Assembly (NCBI RefSeq): GCF_034424525.1
Contig: NZ_CP139979.1
Span: forward strand, 3,807,001-3,871,000
DNA length: 64,000 nt
DNA from: Sphingobium yanoikuyae
GTDB taxonomy: Bacteria > Pseudomonadota > Alphaproteobacteria > Sphingomonadales > Sphingomonadaceae
Direction: 5' to 3'
Part shown: piece after piece, positions 26,074 through 34,985 of the stretch
How the letters are laid out: each line of letters begins with the position of its first letter
How positions within the stretch are numbered: the stretch's first letter is position 1
Notes under the pieces: model-generated
The model's database searches: none
Seen by the model: the letters and a program-made list of their open reading frames with translations, nothing else
Told to the model about the DNA's origin: nothing
Position numbers and translations under genes: made by a program

Positions 26074-28674
26074 TCAGTGAAGCAGATCGGTGATGCGCTG
26101 CTTCATGGCCTCCATCGAAAAAGGCTTGGTGAGGACGTGCATACCGGGATCAAGATGCCCGTGGCTCAATACCGCATTTTCCGCATAACCGGTGATGAAG
26201 AGAATCTTGAGATCTGGCCTGTTCACACGGGCTGCATCTGCCACCTGCCTGCCGTTCATTCCACCAGGCAAGCCGACATCAGTGATAAGCAGGTCCACTC
26301 GTGCATCGCTCTCAAGAATTTTTAGCCCTGCCGCGCCGTCTATCGCTTCGAGCGCACCATAGCCAAGCCCTTCTAGAATCTCTACGACCAGCATCCGCAC
26401 AGTGGGCTCGTCATCAATCACCAGAACGGTTTCGCCTTCGCGTGCTTGAGGCGCCAGCGCCGGCTCGGCTTCCGGTGTTGCGGGAGTGCCCGCTTCCCCC
26501 AGATGGCGTGGAAGATAGAGACATATCGTTGAGCCGCGACCGAGCTCCGAATAGATCCGGGTCTGCCCACCGGACTGACGTGTGAATCCATAGATCATAG
26601 AGAGGCCGAGCCCCGTTCCCATCCCTATGGGTTTGGTCGTAAAGAATGGATCAAATGCCTTGGAGATTGTCTCCTTGCTCATCCCTGTGCCGGTATCCGA
26701 AACACACAGGGAGACATATTGCCCTGGTTCCATGTCTCGCTCAACAGCAGTCCGGCGATCCAGCCATCGGTTTCCTGTCTCGATCGTTATCTTGCCGCCA
26801 TCGGGCATTGCGTCTCGCGCATTGATACACAGATTGAGAAGAGCGTTTTCCAGCTGGCTCGGATCCACAAGGACTGGCCAAAGCCCTACCCCGTTGACCG
26901 CCTCCACCTCAATAGCCGGCCCCACAGTGCGCATGACGAGGTCGACCATGCCATTCACGAGGTCGACAACGCAGGTTGGTTTTGGAGCAAGAGTCTGACG
27001 ACGGGAAAAAGCCAACAGCCTGTGTGTCAGCGCTGCCGCGCGCCGCGCGGCACCTTGCGCAGCGTGTACATAGCGGTCCACATCCTCATGCCGACCCTGC
27101 GCCCGACGAATCTGGATCATCTCAAGCCCACCAGTGATCCCGGTGAGCAGGTTGTTGAAGTCATGCGCCAGTCCACCGGTCAACTGCCCAACAGCCTCCA
27201 TTTTCTGCGATTGGCGCAGCGCTTCTTCGGCGGCTATCAGGTCTCGCGTTCTCTCCTCGACCTGTTGCTCCAGAGAGGCCGCCAGCTCGCGAAGTTCGAT
27301 TTCCGCCCGTCGCCGTTCGGTAGCAACTCGGGTTCGTTCCGCAACTTCACGGACGAAAGCGATCTCGTCGTCGAGCCAGTCGCGTGCGGTGGCATGATTG
27401 AGATAGAGCAACGCGACAAGGCCGCCCTGTTCAGTGAGCGGCATATTGACCACAGCCTGCGCGCTTATGGCCTTGAGCGCATCGGCTCCCTCCACCGACC
27501 GCGGATCAAGGTCGGCATCGGCAATAATGACGTCTTTCCCGCGCTTGAGATCCTCGATGTAGGATCCATAATCCCGAAACTGCAGCACCCCGGCCAAGGA
27601 CGATATCCCTTCGGCATTCCAGTCGCGCTCGATCGTGATCGTCTCAAGAGCCGGATCAATGACGCCATAGCCCGCCCTGCTGACCTCCAGCGCCTCGCCC
27701 AATATCCGGGATGCAGCAAAGGAGATGTCTGCAGGGTCCTGCACGTCGCGCACGACATTGCTGAGTTCGACCAGCGCATTGCGCATCCGCTCGGCGCGCC
27801 TCAGCTCCGTAACGTCCGAAGATATGCCTGCAAGCCGAACAGGTTTGCCGTCGGCATTGAGAAACGGCTGACCGCGAGAGGTCAACCACCGGATTTCCCC
27901 CCCCGGCGTGACGATCCGGTAGGTCACATCGAAGTCCACACCCGTACGCCGTGTCAGGTCGATCGCATCGATGTTAGCCGCACGATCGGCGGGATGAATA
28001 GCCGCCAGGCGGTCATCATATGTAAACGGCTTTTCCGTATCTACGCCAAACAGTGCCCGGCACGCCGGAGAGGAGGCGAGCTCTCCGGTCTCGAAATTGA
28101 TACTCCATGTCCCGAACTTTCCGGCGCGAAGGGCGAAATCGAGCTCGCGCTCCTGCTCGTTCTGGCGTTGGAGCCGGCTGGTAATTTCGGCCATGAGGAC
28201 GGCGTTCGAATTTTCGAGTCCCTCAAGACGTTCGCGCTCCAGCGTCACATCGACCTGGCTGGCGAAGAAATATGCGAGCTTTCCCGCCCCGTCGAATACG
28301 GGGGCAAGGAGGAGCCGGTTCCAGAATGGCTCCCCGCACTTGCGATAATTGCGAATGTCGATCTCGATCGGGCGCACCGCCTCCACCGCATCATGAATCG
28401 CCTGGACATCCGTCGGATCCGTTTCGGACCCCTGCAGAAATCGGCAGTTGCGACCCAGTATCTCGTCGCGCTCGTAACCCGTCAGCCGACAGAAGGAGTC
28501 ATTCGCAAACACCACCGGATTATCGTGCAAACGTGGATTGGTTATGATCATCGGCATGCGCGTGGCGCGCACCGCAGCTACGAAGGGATCCGTCCCTGCG
28601 TCGAGGCCTAAAACTTCCGCTTCAATCCTTTGAGCATCGGCGGTGCCGTTTCCGCTCGTCACTGTTTCGCTCAT
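26074..28674 (-). CDS. LOV-PAS-GAF hybrid sensor histidine kinase with receiver domain
   Basis: Blue-light-sensing kinase. Residues about 32-135 form a LOV domain with GRNCRFLQG (the photoactive Cys at about 77), which binds FMN. A PAS domain (about 175-295), a GAF-like domain (about 300-465) and a coiled linker follow. The HisKA box is GGLAHDFNNLLTGI (phospho-His), then the ATPase N-, G1- and G2-boxes (LLNLCINARDAMPDGG, SDTGTGMSKE, GTGLGLSMIYGF). The C-terminal receiver (VLVIDDEPTVRML, phospho-Asp in LITDVGLPGG) makes it hybrid. The start at 28674 (MSETVTSGNG) is preferred because a general stress promoter would place the transcript start downstream of 28752. Confidence 0.93.
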   Translation of the reverse strand: MSETVTSGNGTADAQRIEAEVLGLDAGTDPFVAAVRATRMPMIITNPRLHDNPVVFANDSFCRLTGYERDEILGRNCRFLQGSETDPTDVQAIHDAVEAVRPIEIDIRNYRKCGEPFWNRLLLAPVFDGAGKLAYFFASQVDVTLERERLEGLENSNAVLMAEITSRLQRQNEQERELDFALRAGKFGTWSINFETGELASSPACRALFGVDTEKPFTYDDRLAAIHPADRAANIDAIDLTRRTGVDFDVTYRIVTPGGEIRWLTSRGQPFLNADGKPVRLAGISSDVTELRRAERMRNALVELSNVVRDVQDPADISFAASRILGEALEVSRAGYGVIDPALETITIERDWNAEGISSLAGVLQFRDYGSYIEDLKRGKDVIIADADLDPRSVEGADALKAISAQAVVNMPLTEQGGLVALLYLNHATARDWLDDEIAFVREVAERTRVATERRRAEIELRELAASLEQQVEERTRDLIAAEEALRQSQKMEAVGQLTGGLAHDFNNLLTGITGGLEMIQIRRAQGRHEDVDRYVHAAQGAARRAAALTHRLLAFSRRQTLAPKPTCVVDLVNGMVDLVMRTVGPAIEVEAVNGVGLWPVLVDPSQLENALLNLCINARDAMPDGGKITIETGNRWLDRRTAVERDMEPGQYVSLCVSDTGTGMSKETISKAFDPFFTTKPIGMGTGLGLSMIYGFTRQSGGQTRIYSELGRGSTICLYLPRHLGEAGTPATPEAEPALAPQAREGETVLVIDDEPTVRMLVVEILEGLGYGALEAIDGAAGLKILESDARVDLLITDVGLPGGMNGRQVADAARVNRPDLKILFITGYAENAVLSHGHLDPGMHVLTKPFSMEAMKQRITDLLH

Positions 28675-28713
28675 TCCTATGCCGATCCCGCCTACGCTTT
28701 TCCCCTTTGTTAG

Positions 28714-28739
28714 AACCGAGGCACGTAGAGTGCGGTTCC
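28714..28739 (-). promoter_or_regulatory. EcfG-type promoter of the LOV kinase
   Basis: On the minus strand GGAAC, a 17-base spacer, then GGTT. The start would be at about 28707, 33 bases before the kinase ATG at 28674. It is good evidence that the light sensor belongs to the general stress regulon, although the -10 has G for C. Confidence 0.5.
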
Positions 28740-28989
28740 ATCTCCCTGGCACGGGAAAGCTGGAAGGCGTTACAGATCGAGGCGCGCTCGAAATCGCTGA
28801 AGGCAGCGACTTTGGCTTTTTTCCATCGAGATGGATTGGGGTGGAGTGGCCATTTTGGTCAAAGGCGCTGGCAGGCTGGTACGCTGGTCAATAGCTGGGT
28901 GGGCGTAGCGCCCCGAGAGGCTACCAAAAAAGGGGATGCGAAGAGCGCCAGCTGTCTGGGCCAGTGGGTTGAATCCGACATTTGGTGCC

Positions 28990-29195
28990 CGTGCATAATT
29001 TCGTCCAGATCGACCTTCCAGATGCAAGGGCGGGGGGCCTCGTTATTCTCCTTGATAAAGAGGTTGATGGCGGCCTGCAGATCGACGACGGAATGAAATA
29101 TGCCGTCTTTTCGACCGCGACCTGTGAGCTTAGCGAAAAGCGGTCGACGGCATTGAGCCATGGGCACGTCGTCGAGACGAAATGGAAGGTACAAC
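28990..29195 (-). mobile_element. IS630-type transposase remnant
   Basis: Two frames joined at about 29137 give the C-terminal part of an IS630 DDE transposase: HFVSTTCPWLNAVDRF, then FAKLTGRGRKDGIFHSVVDLQAAINLFIKENNEAP and IWKVDLDEIM. The frame change and the missing first 240 residues show a dead fragment. It separates the kinase from the response regulator. Confidence 0.75.
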
Positions 29196-29334
29196 GCGGA
29201 TGCCTGGTCCAATAGGCGCGACGATCGCCAAGCATATCTGTTCAGTTCGACGCTCCGGTTGCAGCCCAGTTCCCAGGGCAAAAAATCTGCCGGTCGCCGC
29301 CGTGGGCGATCCCTCGCGTTCGGCCTGCCGGCGC

Positions 29335-29682
29335 TCAGTGCAGCATAGTTTGAAGCATGCGCTCAAGTTCGGTCGGAAGCAGCGGTTTAAGGATCAAAGG
29401 GGCAGTGGGATGTTTGCGCATTAACGCGAAGTCCGGGGCGCCTGAACAAAAGACATAGGGGATGCCGTACAGATCAAGATCACCTGCCAAAAGGCCGACG
29501 TCGCCATCTTTCAACCGAATATCCAGCACAGCAGCGGACGGCATATCTTCAGCCACGGCAGCGATACCGTCGGCGAGCGTTTGGTAAGGCCCGTCTACCG
29601 CATAGTTGGCGTCCTCCAATATGTTAGCGATGACGGCGGCGACGGCAGGGTCGTCCTCGACCAGCAGGATGCGGTTACTCAT
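29335..29682 (-). CDS. Single-domain response regulator
   Basis: A 115-residue CheY-like receiver with no output domain. RILLVEDDPAVAAVI (acidic pocket), SAAVLDIRLKDGDVG (phospho-Asp about 53) and APLILKPLLP (conserved Lys) are seen. It could accept phosphate from the neighbouring LOV hybrid kinase, which is read in the same direction 660 bases upstream. It begins three bases after the iron redox gene stop, so it is in operon with that gene. Confidence 0.88.
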   Translation of the reverse strand: MSNRILLVEDDPAVAAVIANILEDANYAVDGPYQTLADGIAAVAEDMPSAAVLDIRLKDGDVGLLAGDLDLYGIPYVFCSGAPDFALMRKHPTAPLILKPLLPTELERMLQTMLH

Positions 29683-29685
29683 CTT

Positions 29686-30588
29686 TTAGGCCAATCCGAA
29701 ATGAGCACGATATCGCTCGAAACAACGCTCCCCGCAGCGCAGGCGGATCAGCGCTCCTTCCGCCATGGCGGTTGCACGGCGGGGATCTTCCGCGACCAGT
29801 GGGTAGATTGCCTCATCATTCCATTCACGGCTGTGCTTGATATCGAGTACGGCATGGAGATCGAAATAGCGTCGTTCGGACCCAGACAGGCCGACGCGCT
29901 TCAACCCCCTGGCAGTATACGCGGACCGATCGGGCGCGGTAAGCTCGATCACTCCCAGGGCGCCGACGCTGTGCCAAGCATAGCAACGTAAGGAGGCCAT
30001 GGCCGTCATGGCATTGGCGAGCGCCAGACTTTCCCAGGCAGTATTTTCGATACGCGTATCGAGGTCGAGAGTATCGACCAGCTGGCCCAGCATCGGCCCA
30101 TGCATGCCCTTCGCGTTACCCCGGCCCATCTCGTCCCAGTAATTGCGCGCCAGTTCGAGCTTGGCGCGCGCCGGCAGCTTGACTTGCGTCATTGCGACCA
30201 GATCGTCGAAACCTGCTTCGCCCGCAGCTTCCTGCGACAGGAACCATCGAAGCTCATCTCGGTCCGCCTGTTCAGCGAGCCACGGGAAAAGACGGTCATG
30301 CTGTCCAGGCCCACTCGCCTTGAGATTCTCGAACCAGGCGATGAAGCGATCAGGGTCCGTTGGCGCCTCGCGCGCCTCAACCATGACTTCCCGCCGCAAC
30401 TCCTCAAGAAATCCCATCTCCAGACGAAGCATATGGCGATCATTGTCGAAGCGACTAGCTGACATGTCCTCTGGAAAAGTGGGCGATAGCCGTTCGCGAT
30501 TCCAGCGGCTCAGCACCTCCTGAAATTCCTGTTGCAGAAATTGAGATCCGTCAGCTTTGAGCTGCGTAGCCACATCCAGTCCTTTCAT
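29686..30588 (-). CDS. Iron-containing redox enzyme (haem-oxygenase-like fold)
   Basis: A 300-residue protein of the haem-oxygenase-like di-iron superfamily. Motifs: FMGFLEELRREVMVEAREAP, FLSQEAAGEAGFDDLVAMTQV, ELARNYWDEMGRGNAKGMH and ERRYFDLHAVLDIKHSREWNDEAI, where the Glu and His of the last two fit iron ligands. The start at 30588 (MKGLDVATQL) has AAAGGACTGG close by; the longer frame lacks similarity. Substrate unknown. It is followed by the receiver gene. Confidence 0.8.
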   Translation of the reverse strand: MKGLDVATQLKADGSQFLQQEFQEVLSRWNRERLSPTFPEDMSASRFDNDRHMLRLEMGFLEELRREVMVEAREAPTDPDRFIAWFENLKASGPGQHDRLFPWLAEQADRDELRWFLSQEAAGEAGFDDLVAMTQVKLPARAKLELARNYWDEMGRGNAKGMHGPMLGQLVDTLDLDTRIENTAWESLALANAMTAMASLRCYAWHSVGALGVIELTAPDRSAYTARGLKRVGLSGSERRYFDLHAVLDIKHSREWNDEAIYPLVAEDPRRATAMAEGALIRLRCGERCFERYRAHFGLA

Positions 30589-30697
30589 ATGATATGGCGG
30601 AATAATCCTGGAGGGCTGACTCTCGTTCCTGAAAATCATATTGATCAGGATCAATGAAACCAGGCGCAGTGCTAAGCCTGGTCAATCTAAAAATGTG

Positions 30698-31021
30698 AAA
30701 CCGATCATTTCCACGGCTGCTTCGCAGATCGCCTCAGCGTCCGCTGCATCGTTCTTTCCGCGTTTGACGTACGGCTTCACATACTAAGCGGGCATCAGCT
30801 TGACATCATGACCCAGAGCGATGAGCTGACGCGCCCAGAAATGTGATGAGGCCCAGGCTTCGATTCCGATCAAGCAAGACGGCAATTTCGCGAAGAACTT
30901 CAGCAAACGATCGCGCGTCAATCGCTGGCGCAATACCGCTGCACCATTGGCATGCATCCACACCGTGCACCTGGAACATGTTCTTCGCCAGGTCTAAACC
31001 AATCGTCGTGACCGTTCCCAT
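30698..31021 (-). mobile_element. IS110-type transposase remnant
   Basis: The minus strand starts MGTVTTIGLDLAKNMFQVHGVD, the normal start of an IS110 transposase. A frameshift near residue 24 moves the rest (TRDRLLKFFAKLP, HHFWARQLIALGHDVKLMPA) into another frame, with a stop (TAG) after MPA, and the piece ends in the NDAADAEAICEA region. Only about a third of the gene remains, so it is inactive. Confidence 0.8.
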
Positions 31022-31227
31022 TGGAGCTCTCCTTCCGACTCATACGCAGGTCAGACTGCGGGAGGGTTGGAGAGCCGTCCACGTCATCATTATGAGACGC
31101 TCAGAGTCGGGATACGGGTCACCAGATGCAAACCTTTCGCTTTGTCGGCAAACTGGCGACCGATTTTCGTCGTTCTGCAAAGAGAGCCGCGCTAGCCGTA
31201 TCTGCAAAACGCGGTCTTAACACCGGA

Positions 31228-32004
31228 CTATAAGCACGGCGGCACAGCTTGCCCGCGATCGTTTATGGCAACGACCATTTGGTCGGAAAGCCAAAGACCC
31301 AGCCACCGTCCAACAAGCATCATTCCTGCCTCTTCCCCGAGCGACAAAGCGACGTCGCGGCACAGTGCGCCGAATGTCATGCCACGACGCAATTTGAGCA
31401 GCGCCTGCAATTCGCCGTCGTCGATAGTCCGGATGCGGCACTGCTCGCCCTGACGCCACAAAATGACCATATCGGGCAAATCCAGATATTGCGGCGCGGG
31501 TGGTTCTTTCTCATCAACCAGAGCCGACCATATGACAAAACCATTGGTTTGAAGGTGCATAAGTTCGATCGACGACGAAAACGTCAACACCGCGCGATCC
31601 CAGTCGACATTGCCCAAACCGTCCAGCCCAACGGCGGGACTATCGGCTGCGACGAACAGTTCTTCCAGTGCAAGCTCGATACCAGCGATTTCCGCTATCT
31701 CAGGATCGTCAGCGTGAAGCCGTGCAAGTGTCGTCGGAAAATCGCGTCCATATGCGTCCAATGTCCAACTGCTCGGCGGGACGCTGTCGATATGATGCAC
31801 GGCGGCATGAAGAAACAAATCCTCACCGATCCACGCACGGGTGCGCGGAAAGCTGAGTTCCAGACAGGTGACAAGCTGGGTGCGGTAATTATTCTGATAG
31901 ACGGCAAGGCCTGGCCCCGCCGCCGCACCGATGCGATCGGCGGCAGCCATGTCTTCCCGTAGCAGCCAGTCTCGCATGTCGCGCTGAAGCGCCAGCAGGC
32001 TCAT
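31228..32004 (-). CDS. bufC1: BufC-type partner protein (DUF2063, DNA-binding-domain annotation)
   Basis: A 258-residue protein with an N-terminal DUF2063 domain (LALQRDMRDWLLRED, AVYQNNYRTQLVTCLELSFPRTRAWIGEDLF) and a C-terminal part ending LWLSDQMVVAIND. In bufferin loci the BufC subunit partners the DUF692 (MNIO) enzyme and recognises the precursor; DNA binding implied by its common label is unlikely. Its start overlaps bufB by four bases, so it is translationally coupled. It is the last gene of the bufA1 operon. Confidence 0.85.
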   Translation of the reverse strand: MSLLALQRDMRDWLLREDMAAADRIGAAAGPGLAVYQNNYRTQLVTCLELSFPRTRAWIGEDLFLHAAVHHIDSVPPSSWTLDAYGRDFPTTLARLHADDPEIAEIAGIELALEELFVAADSPAVGLDGLGNVDWDRAVLTFSSSIELMHLQTNGFVIWSALVDEKEPPAPQYLDLPDMVILWRQGEQCRIRTIDDGELQALLKLRRGMTFGALCRDVALSLGEEAGMMLVGRWLGLWLSDQMVVAINDRGQAVPPCL

Positions 32005-32831
32005 GCCGCTTCCTCCATCTTCCCGGCGGAAATCCCGCGCGCGGTGGAAAGCTCCACCAGCAGGTCGGCCAGCGGCGGGATGGCATCGTCGCGTTCGATC
32101 ATCGTCGCGACCGGCCCAAGTTTTGTCAGGACATGCGCATAGAGCTGCCACACGGACGGCGGCACCGCCTGGTCGTGCGTGTCGATCAGCAGGTGGTCGC
32201 CATGGCTGTGCCCGGCGAGATGAATCTGGCGCACGTGGTCATGCGGCACGCCGTCGAGGTAGGCGACAGGATCGAAGTCGTGATTGCTAGCGCTGACGAA
32301 CACATTGTTGATATCGAGCAGCAGTCCGCAGCCGGTTCGCGCGCACAGGGCGTCGATGAACTGCCATTCGGTCATGTCTGCCGGAGCGAAATCAATATAG
32401 GTCGACGGGTTCTCTATCAGCATCGCACGGCCCAGCGCATCCTGCGCCTGGTCGATATTGGAGCTTACGATATCGAGCGCCTCCTCCGTGTAGGGCAATG
32501 GCAACAGATCGTGCGAGTTGAAGCCTTCGATCCGCGACCAGCTCAGGTGATCCGACACGAACAGCGGATCGACGTCATCCACCAGCGCGCGAAGCCGGTT
32601 GAGATAGGCCCGATCAAGACCGTCGGCCGAGCCGATGGACATGGATACGCCGTGCAGGGCGACGGGGTAGCGGGCGCGAACATCGCGCAGAATATGTCGC
32701 GGCCGACCGCCGTCGATCATGAAATTCTCCGAGATCACCTCAAGAAAATCGACCGCGATGCGATGGTCCAGAAAGTCGGCATAATGCTGTTTGCGCAGGC
32801 CAAGTCCGAAACCGGAGAAGGAGGGGATCAT
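32001..32831 (-). CDS. bufB1: DUF692/MNIO multinuclear non-haem iron enzyme (BufB)
   Basis: A 276-residue TIM-barrel enzyme that modifies cysteine residues of the peptide precursor (to thiooxazole-type groups in studied bufferins). Iron-ligand and core motifs are GFGLGLRKQHY, DFLEVISENFM, ALHGVSMSIGSAD, VSDHLSWSR, LIENPSTYIDF, LLLDINNVFVSASNH, HLAGHSHGD and TMIERDD. Length is standard (about 280). The ATG at 32831 lies 62 bases after bufA1. Family assignment is certain; the exact product chemistry here is inference. Confidence 0.93.
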   Translation of the reverse strand: MIPSFSGFGLGLRKQHYADFLDHRIAVDFLEVISENFMIDGGRPRHILRDVRARYPVALHGVSMSIGSADGLDRAYLNRLRALVDDVDPLFVSDHLSWSRIEGFNSHDLLPLPYTEEALDIVSSNIDQAQDALGRAMLIENPSTYIDFAPADMTEWQFIDALCARTGCGLLLDINNVFVSASNHDFDPVAYLDGVPHDHVRQIHLAGHSHGDHLLIDTHDQAVPPSVWQLYAHVLTKLGPVATMIERDDAIPPLADLLVELSTARGISAGKMEEAA

Positions 32832-32892
32832 GGGTAAACTTCCTGCTGATAAAGGCTGCCCGGCGCGCCTGTGCACGCCGGGCATTGAAACG

Positions 32893-33162
32893 TCATTTCG
32901 GCTCGGTCAGGCTGCCCCCGGCGGCCTTGCACGCCTTGACGGTCATGGCCTTGAAACCATGCCCCTTGCAGACATTCTGCCCCTTGCATTCGTTGCTGGC
33001 GGTCTTGCAGTCCGACGTGCCCTTGCAGCTGTTGATGCCGTAGCAGTGAACGACTTTCGTATCCCCGCTGTCTTGCGCCACGGCCGGTGCCGCTGCTGCT
33101 GAAACGATCGCGATGGCGGCGGCCGAAGCAGCCATGCCGATACCGCTGTTATGGGTGAGCAT
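32893..33162 (-). CDS. bufA1: Bufferin-1 precursor (BufA1, DUF2282)
   Basis: An 89-residue exported RiPP precursor. It has a signal peptide ([30 protein letters not shown], cleavage after AVAQ/DS), then a 60-residue mature part with six Cys in the conserved setting [27 protein letters not shown] and VKACKAAGG. Modified Cys bind copper in the periplasm and protect against metal excess. A SigF-type promoter lies 45 bases upstream of the ATG. The bufB-bufC genes follow immediately. Confidence 0.93.
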   Translation of the reverse strand: MLTHNSGIGMAASAAAIAIVSAAAAPAVAQDSGDTKVVHCYGINSCKGTSDCKTASNECKGQNVCKGHGFKAMTVKACKAAGGSLTEPK

Positions 33163-33206
33163 GATGATTTCTCCGAAATAATGTTGAGCCAATCTGGCCC
33201 CTGTCT

Positions 33207-33232
33207 TTCGGCCTGCAGCGGCCCCCGGTTAC
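33207..33232 (-). promoter_or_regulatory. SigF promoter of bufA1BC
   Basis: On the minus strand GTAACC, exactly 16 bases, then CGAA. The same box pair is found before sigF-nrsF and before bufA2. It matches the SigF consensus described in Caulobacter. The transcript would start about 45 bases before bufA1. Confidence 0.88.
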
Positions 33233-33293
33233 AGAGGCGCCAGAAATTTACCGAACCGATGGCAACATGCTGCGCAATGGCGCGGCTTCTGCT

Positions 33294-33935
33294 TCACCAG
33301 CGCAGCAGCCGCGGCCCGACCAGCATGCCGAGCAAGGTCGCGAGCAATATTCCCAGCGAATACCAGGTCAGGACGAAAATCGCCGACACTTCGGGGCAGT
33401 GGATACAGTAGACTGTTGCCGCGAAGGCCCCCGCTGACAGGCCAGCGGCCGCTCCGGCCGCGCGCAACCGGGTCGGGGCGAGCCTGCGGAAGGACCATAG
33501 CAAACCGGCGAAGATCGGGGCTGACAGCGACAGGACCAGCCAGGGGCAACTCTTCCAGCTATGGCCGAGCCACATTGCCAGCCATTGCGACGAGGGCGTG
33601 CGCGCCAGTTCGAGCAGGCCGACCGCCGCAAGAAGCAGGACGGGTATCGCAAGCGCCCACAATCCGCGCAATCGACCGCTGTCGGGGCGCGCGAGTTGGG
33701 CCGTCGTCACCAGTGCGGCGATCGACAGGGAGAAAGTATATCCCCATTTCATCCAGAAGGACGCACCCTGCATGGCCGTGCCCAGATCCGGGCGGATGCC
33801 GATCGAAGCCAGAATGAGAAGCGCTGATGCGATCCCGCCAACGATGATACCGATGGCCAGCCGCCGCGCGACGCTGTTTCGGGCCACCGGGCGAGTATCG
33901 CTGGCAAGATGCCGGATCAGATCGTCCGTGTTCAT
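33294..33935 (-). CDS. nrsF: NrsF-type membrane anti-sigma factor (DUF1109)
   Basis: A 213-residue inner-membrane protein with six predicted helices from about residue 25 to 208 and a short cytosolic N-terminus ([20 protein letters not shown]) that would bind the sigma factor. DUF1109 motifs and two periplasmic Cys regions (WKSCPW and CIHCPE) are visible. In Caulobacter NrsF the equivalent cysteines respond to metal or oxidative stress and release SigF. Its start overlaps sigF stop by four bases (ATGA). Confidence 0.9.
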   Translation of the reverse strand: MNTDDLIRHLASDTRPVARNSVARRLAIGIIVGGIASALLILASIGIRPDLGTAMQGASFWMKWGYTFSLSIAALVTTAQLARPDSGRLRGLWALAIPVLLLAAVGLLELARTPSSQWLAMWLGHSWKSCPWLVLSLSAPIFAGLLWSFRRLAPTRLRAAGAAAGLSAGAFAATVYCIHCPEVSAIFVLTWYSLGILLATLLGMLVGPRLLRW

Positions 33936-34471
33936 CGCATTGCCCCCTGCACCCGCACCATCAGCGCCTTCAGCCCGCGATGCACCGAAATCTTCACGTC
34001 GGATTCGCCTATGCCCTCCGCACTTGCCGCTTCGGCGACGCTCAATCCCTCCAGCCGGGTTGCGCGGATCATCCGCGCCTGCTTGGGCGGCAATTGCTCC
34101 AGCAGATCGTCTATGTCGAGCTTCGCCATGCTGTTTGCCTCGAATTCTTCGGAGACCAGCAAGTCTTCTAGATCGTCGATCGGCCGCAACCTGCCGACAC
34201 GGCGGAAATGGTCGATCATCTTGTAACGAGCGACTGCATAGAGCCAGGCGGTGAAGGCACGGCCGCGATCATAGGTCGCGCGGCGGGTGTGAACGGCAAT
34301 AAGGGTGTCCTGCACCATATCCTCGACATCGTCGTCGGCGCCGCGAACAAGGCGCCGATAGAAACCCCGCAGCAGCGGAACAAGCAGGCGCAGCAATGCC
34401 GCATGGGCGGCGGGATCACCGTCCAGCCCATCAATCATCAATGCGCGCAGATGCTCCTCTGTGGTCTGCAT
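33932..34471 (-). CDS. sigF: ECF sigma factor SigF-type
   Basis: A 179-residue sigma-70 family ECF factor. Region 2 includes [46 protein letters not shown], and region 4 includes [47 protein letters not shown]. It is coupled to nrsF and preceded by a copy of its own promoter box, so it is predicted to be autoregulated. It should direct bufA1BC, itself and bufA2-doxX. Confidence 0.92.
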   Translation of the reverse strand: MQTTEEHLRALMIDGLDGDPAAHAALLRLLVPLLRGFYRRLVRGADDDVEDMVQDTLIAVHTRRATYDRGRAFTAWLYAVARYKMIDHFRRVGRLRPIDDLEDLLVSEEFEANSMAKLDIDDLLEQLPPKQARMIRATRLEGLSVAEAASAEGIGESDVKISVHRGLKALMVRVQGAMR

Positions 34472-34491
34472 TCAATCTCCTCGCCCACATG

Positions 34492-34517
34492 TTCGGGCCG
34501 AACCGGCCATCAGTTAC
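34492..34517 (-). promoter_or_regulatory. SigF promoter of sigF-nrsF
   Basis: On the minus strand GTAACT, 16 bases, then CGAA, ending 20 bases before the sigF ATG. One base differs from the -35 of the other two sites. It lies only 33 bases from the divergent promoter for bufA2. Confidence 0.82.
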
Positions 34518-34549
34518 AGCATCGACGAAAATTTCTGCGCCGTTCGATT

Positions 34550-34575
34550 GTAACCGCAGGTTGTTCTTCCCCGAA
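34550..34575 (+). promoter_or_regulatory. SigF promoter of bufA2-doxX
   Basis: GTAACC, 16 bases, CGAA on the plus strand, 78 bases before the bufA2 ATG. Identical -35 and -10 to the bufA1 promoter on the other strand, with the same spacer length. Confidence 0.88.
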
Positions 34576-34653
34576 CCCGCCTATGTGACACGGGCTTCCC
34601 GCCTTCCCCCCGGTCACCGCGCGCAGAGGCGACGGATCGAAGAGGATATCATC

Positions 34654-34932
34654 ATGCGTACCACTCATGCGGCGATCGCCGCCAGCATCGCCATCGCTTC
34701 GGCGACCGCGTTCGCCGCGTCCTCCGCCCATGCCGAGACGAAGCCGAAGATGGAAAAATGCTACGGCGTCTCGCTCGCCGGCAAGAATGACTGCGCGGCC
34801 GGCCCCGGCACCAGCTGCGCGGGTACGTCGAAGGTCGACTATCAAGGCAATGCCTGGAAACTGGTGAAGGCCGGCACCTGTACATCGATCAAGACGCCCA
34901 AGGGCAACGGCGCGCTTTCCCCCAAGGCCTGA
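34654..34932 (+). CDS. bufA2: Bufferin-2 precursor (BufA2-type)
   Basis: A 92-residue exported peptide with signal sequence ([27 protein letters not shown]) and a mature part with four Cys: [43 protein letters not shown]. This is the pattern of the second bufferin subfamily. It has its own SigF promoter but no bufB2/bufC2 pair in the window, so it would have to be modified by the bufB1C1 pair or by enzymes elsewhere. doxX follows. Confidence 0.88.
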   Translation: MRTTHAAIAASIAIASATAFAASSAHAETKPKMEKCYGVSLAGKNDCAAGPGTSCAGTSKVDYQGNAWKLVKAGTCTSIKTPKGNGALSPKA

Positions 34933-34985
34933 CAATGGCGGCCGGGGCGCCATTCCGTCCCGGCCATCCCTCCTGGAGACGAACG

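Noticed and set aside
26719..28611. 630-codon plus-strand frame opposite the LOV kinase
   Set aside because: The kinase has full domain order on the minus strand; this frame is a shadow.
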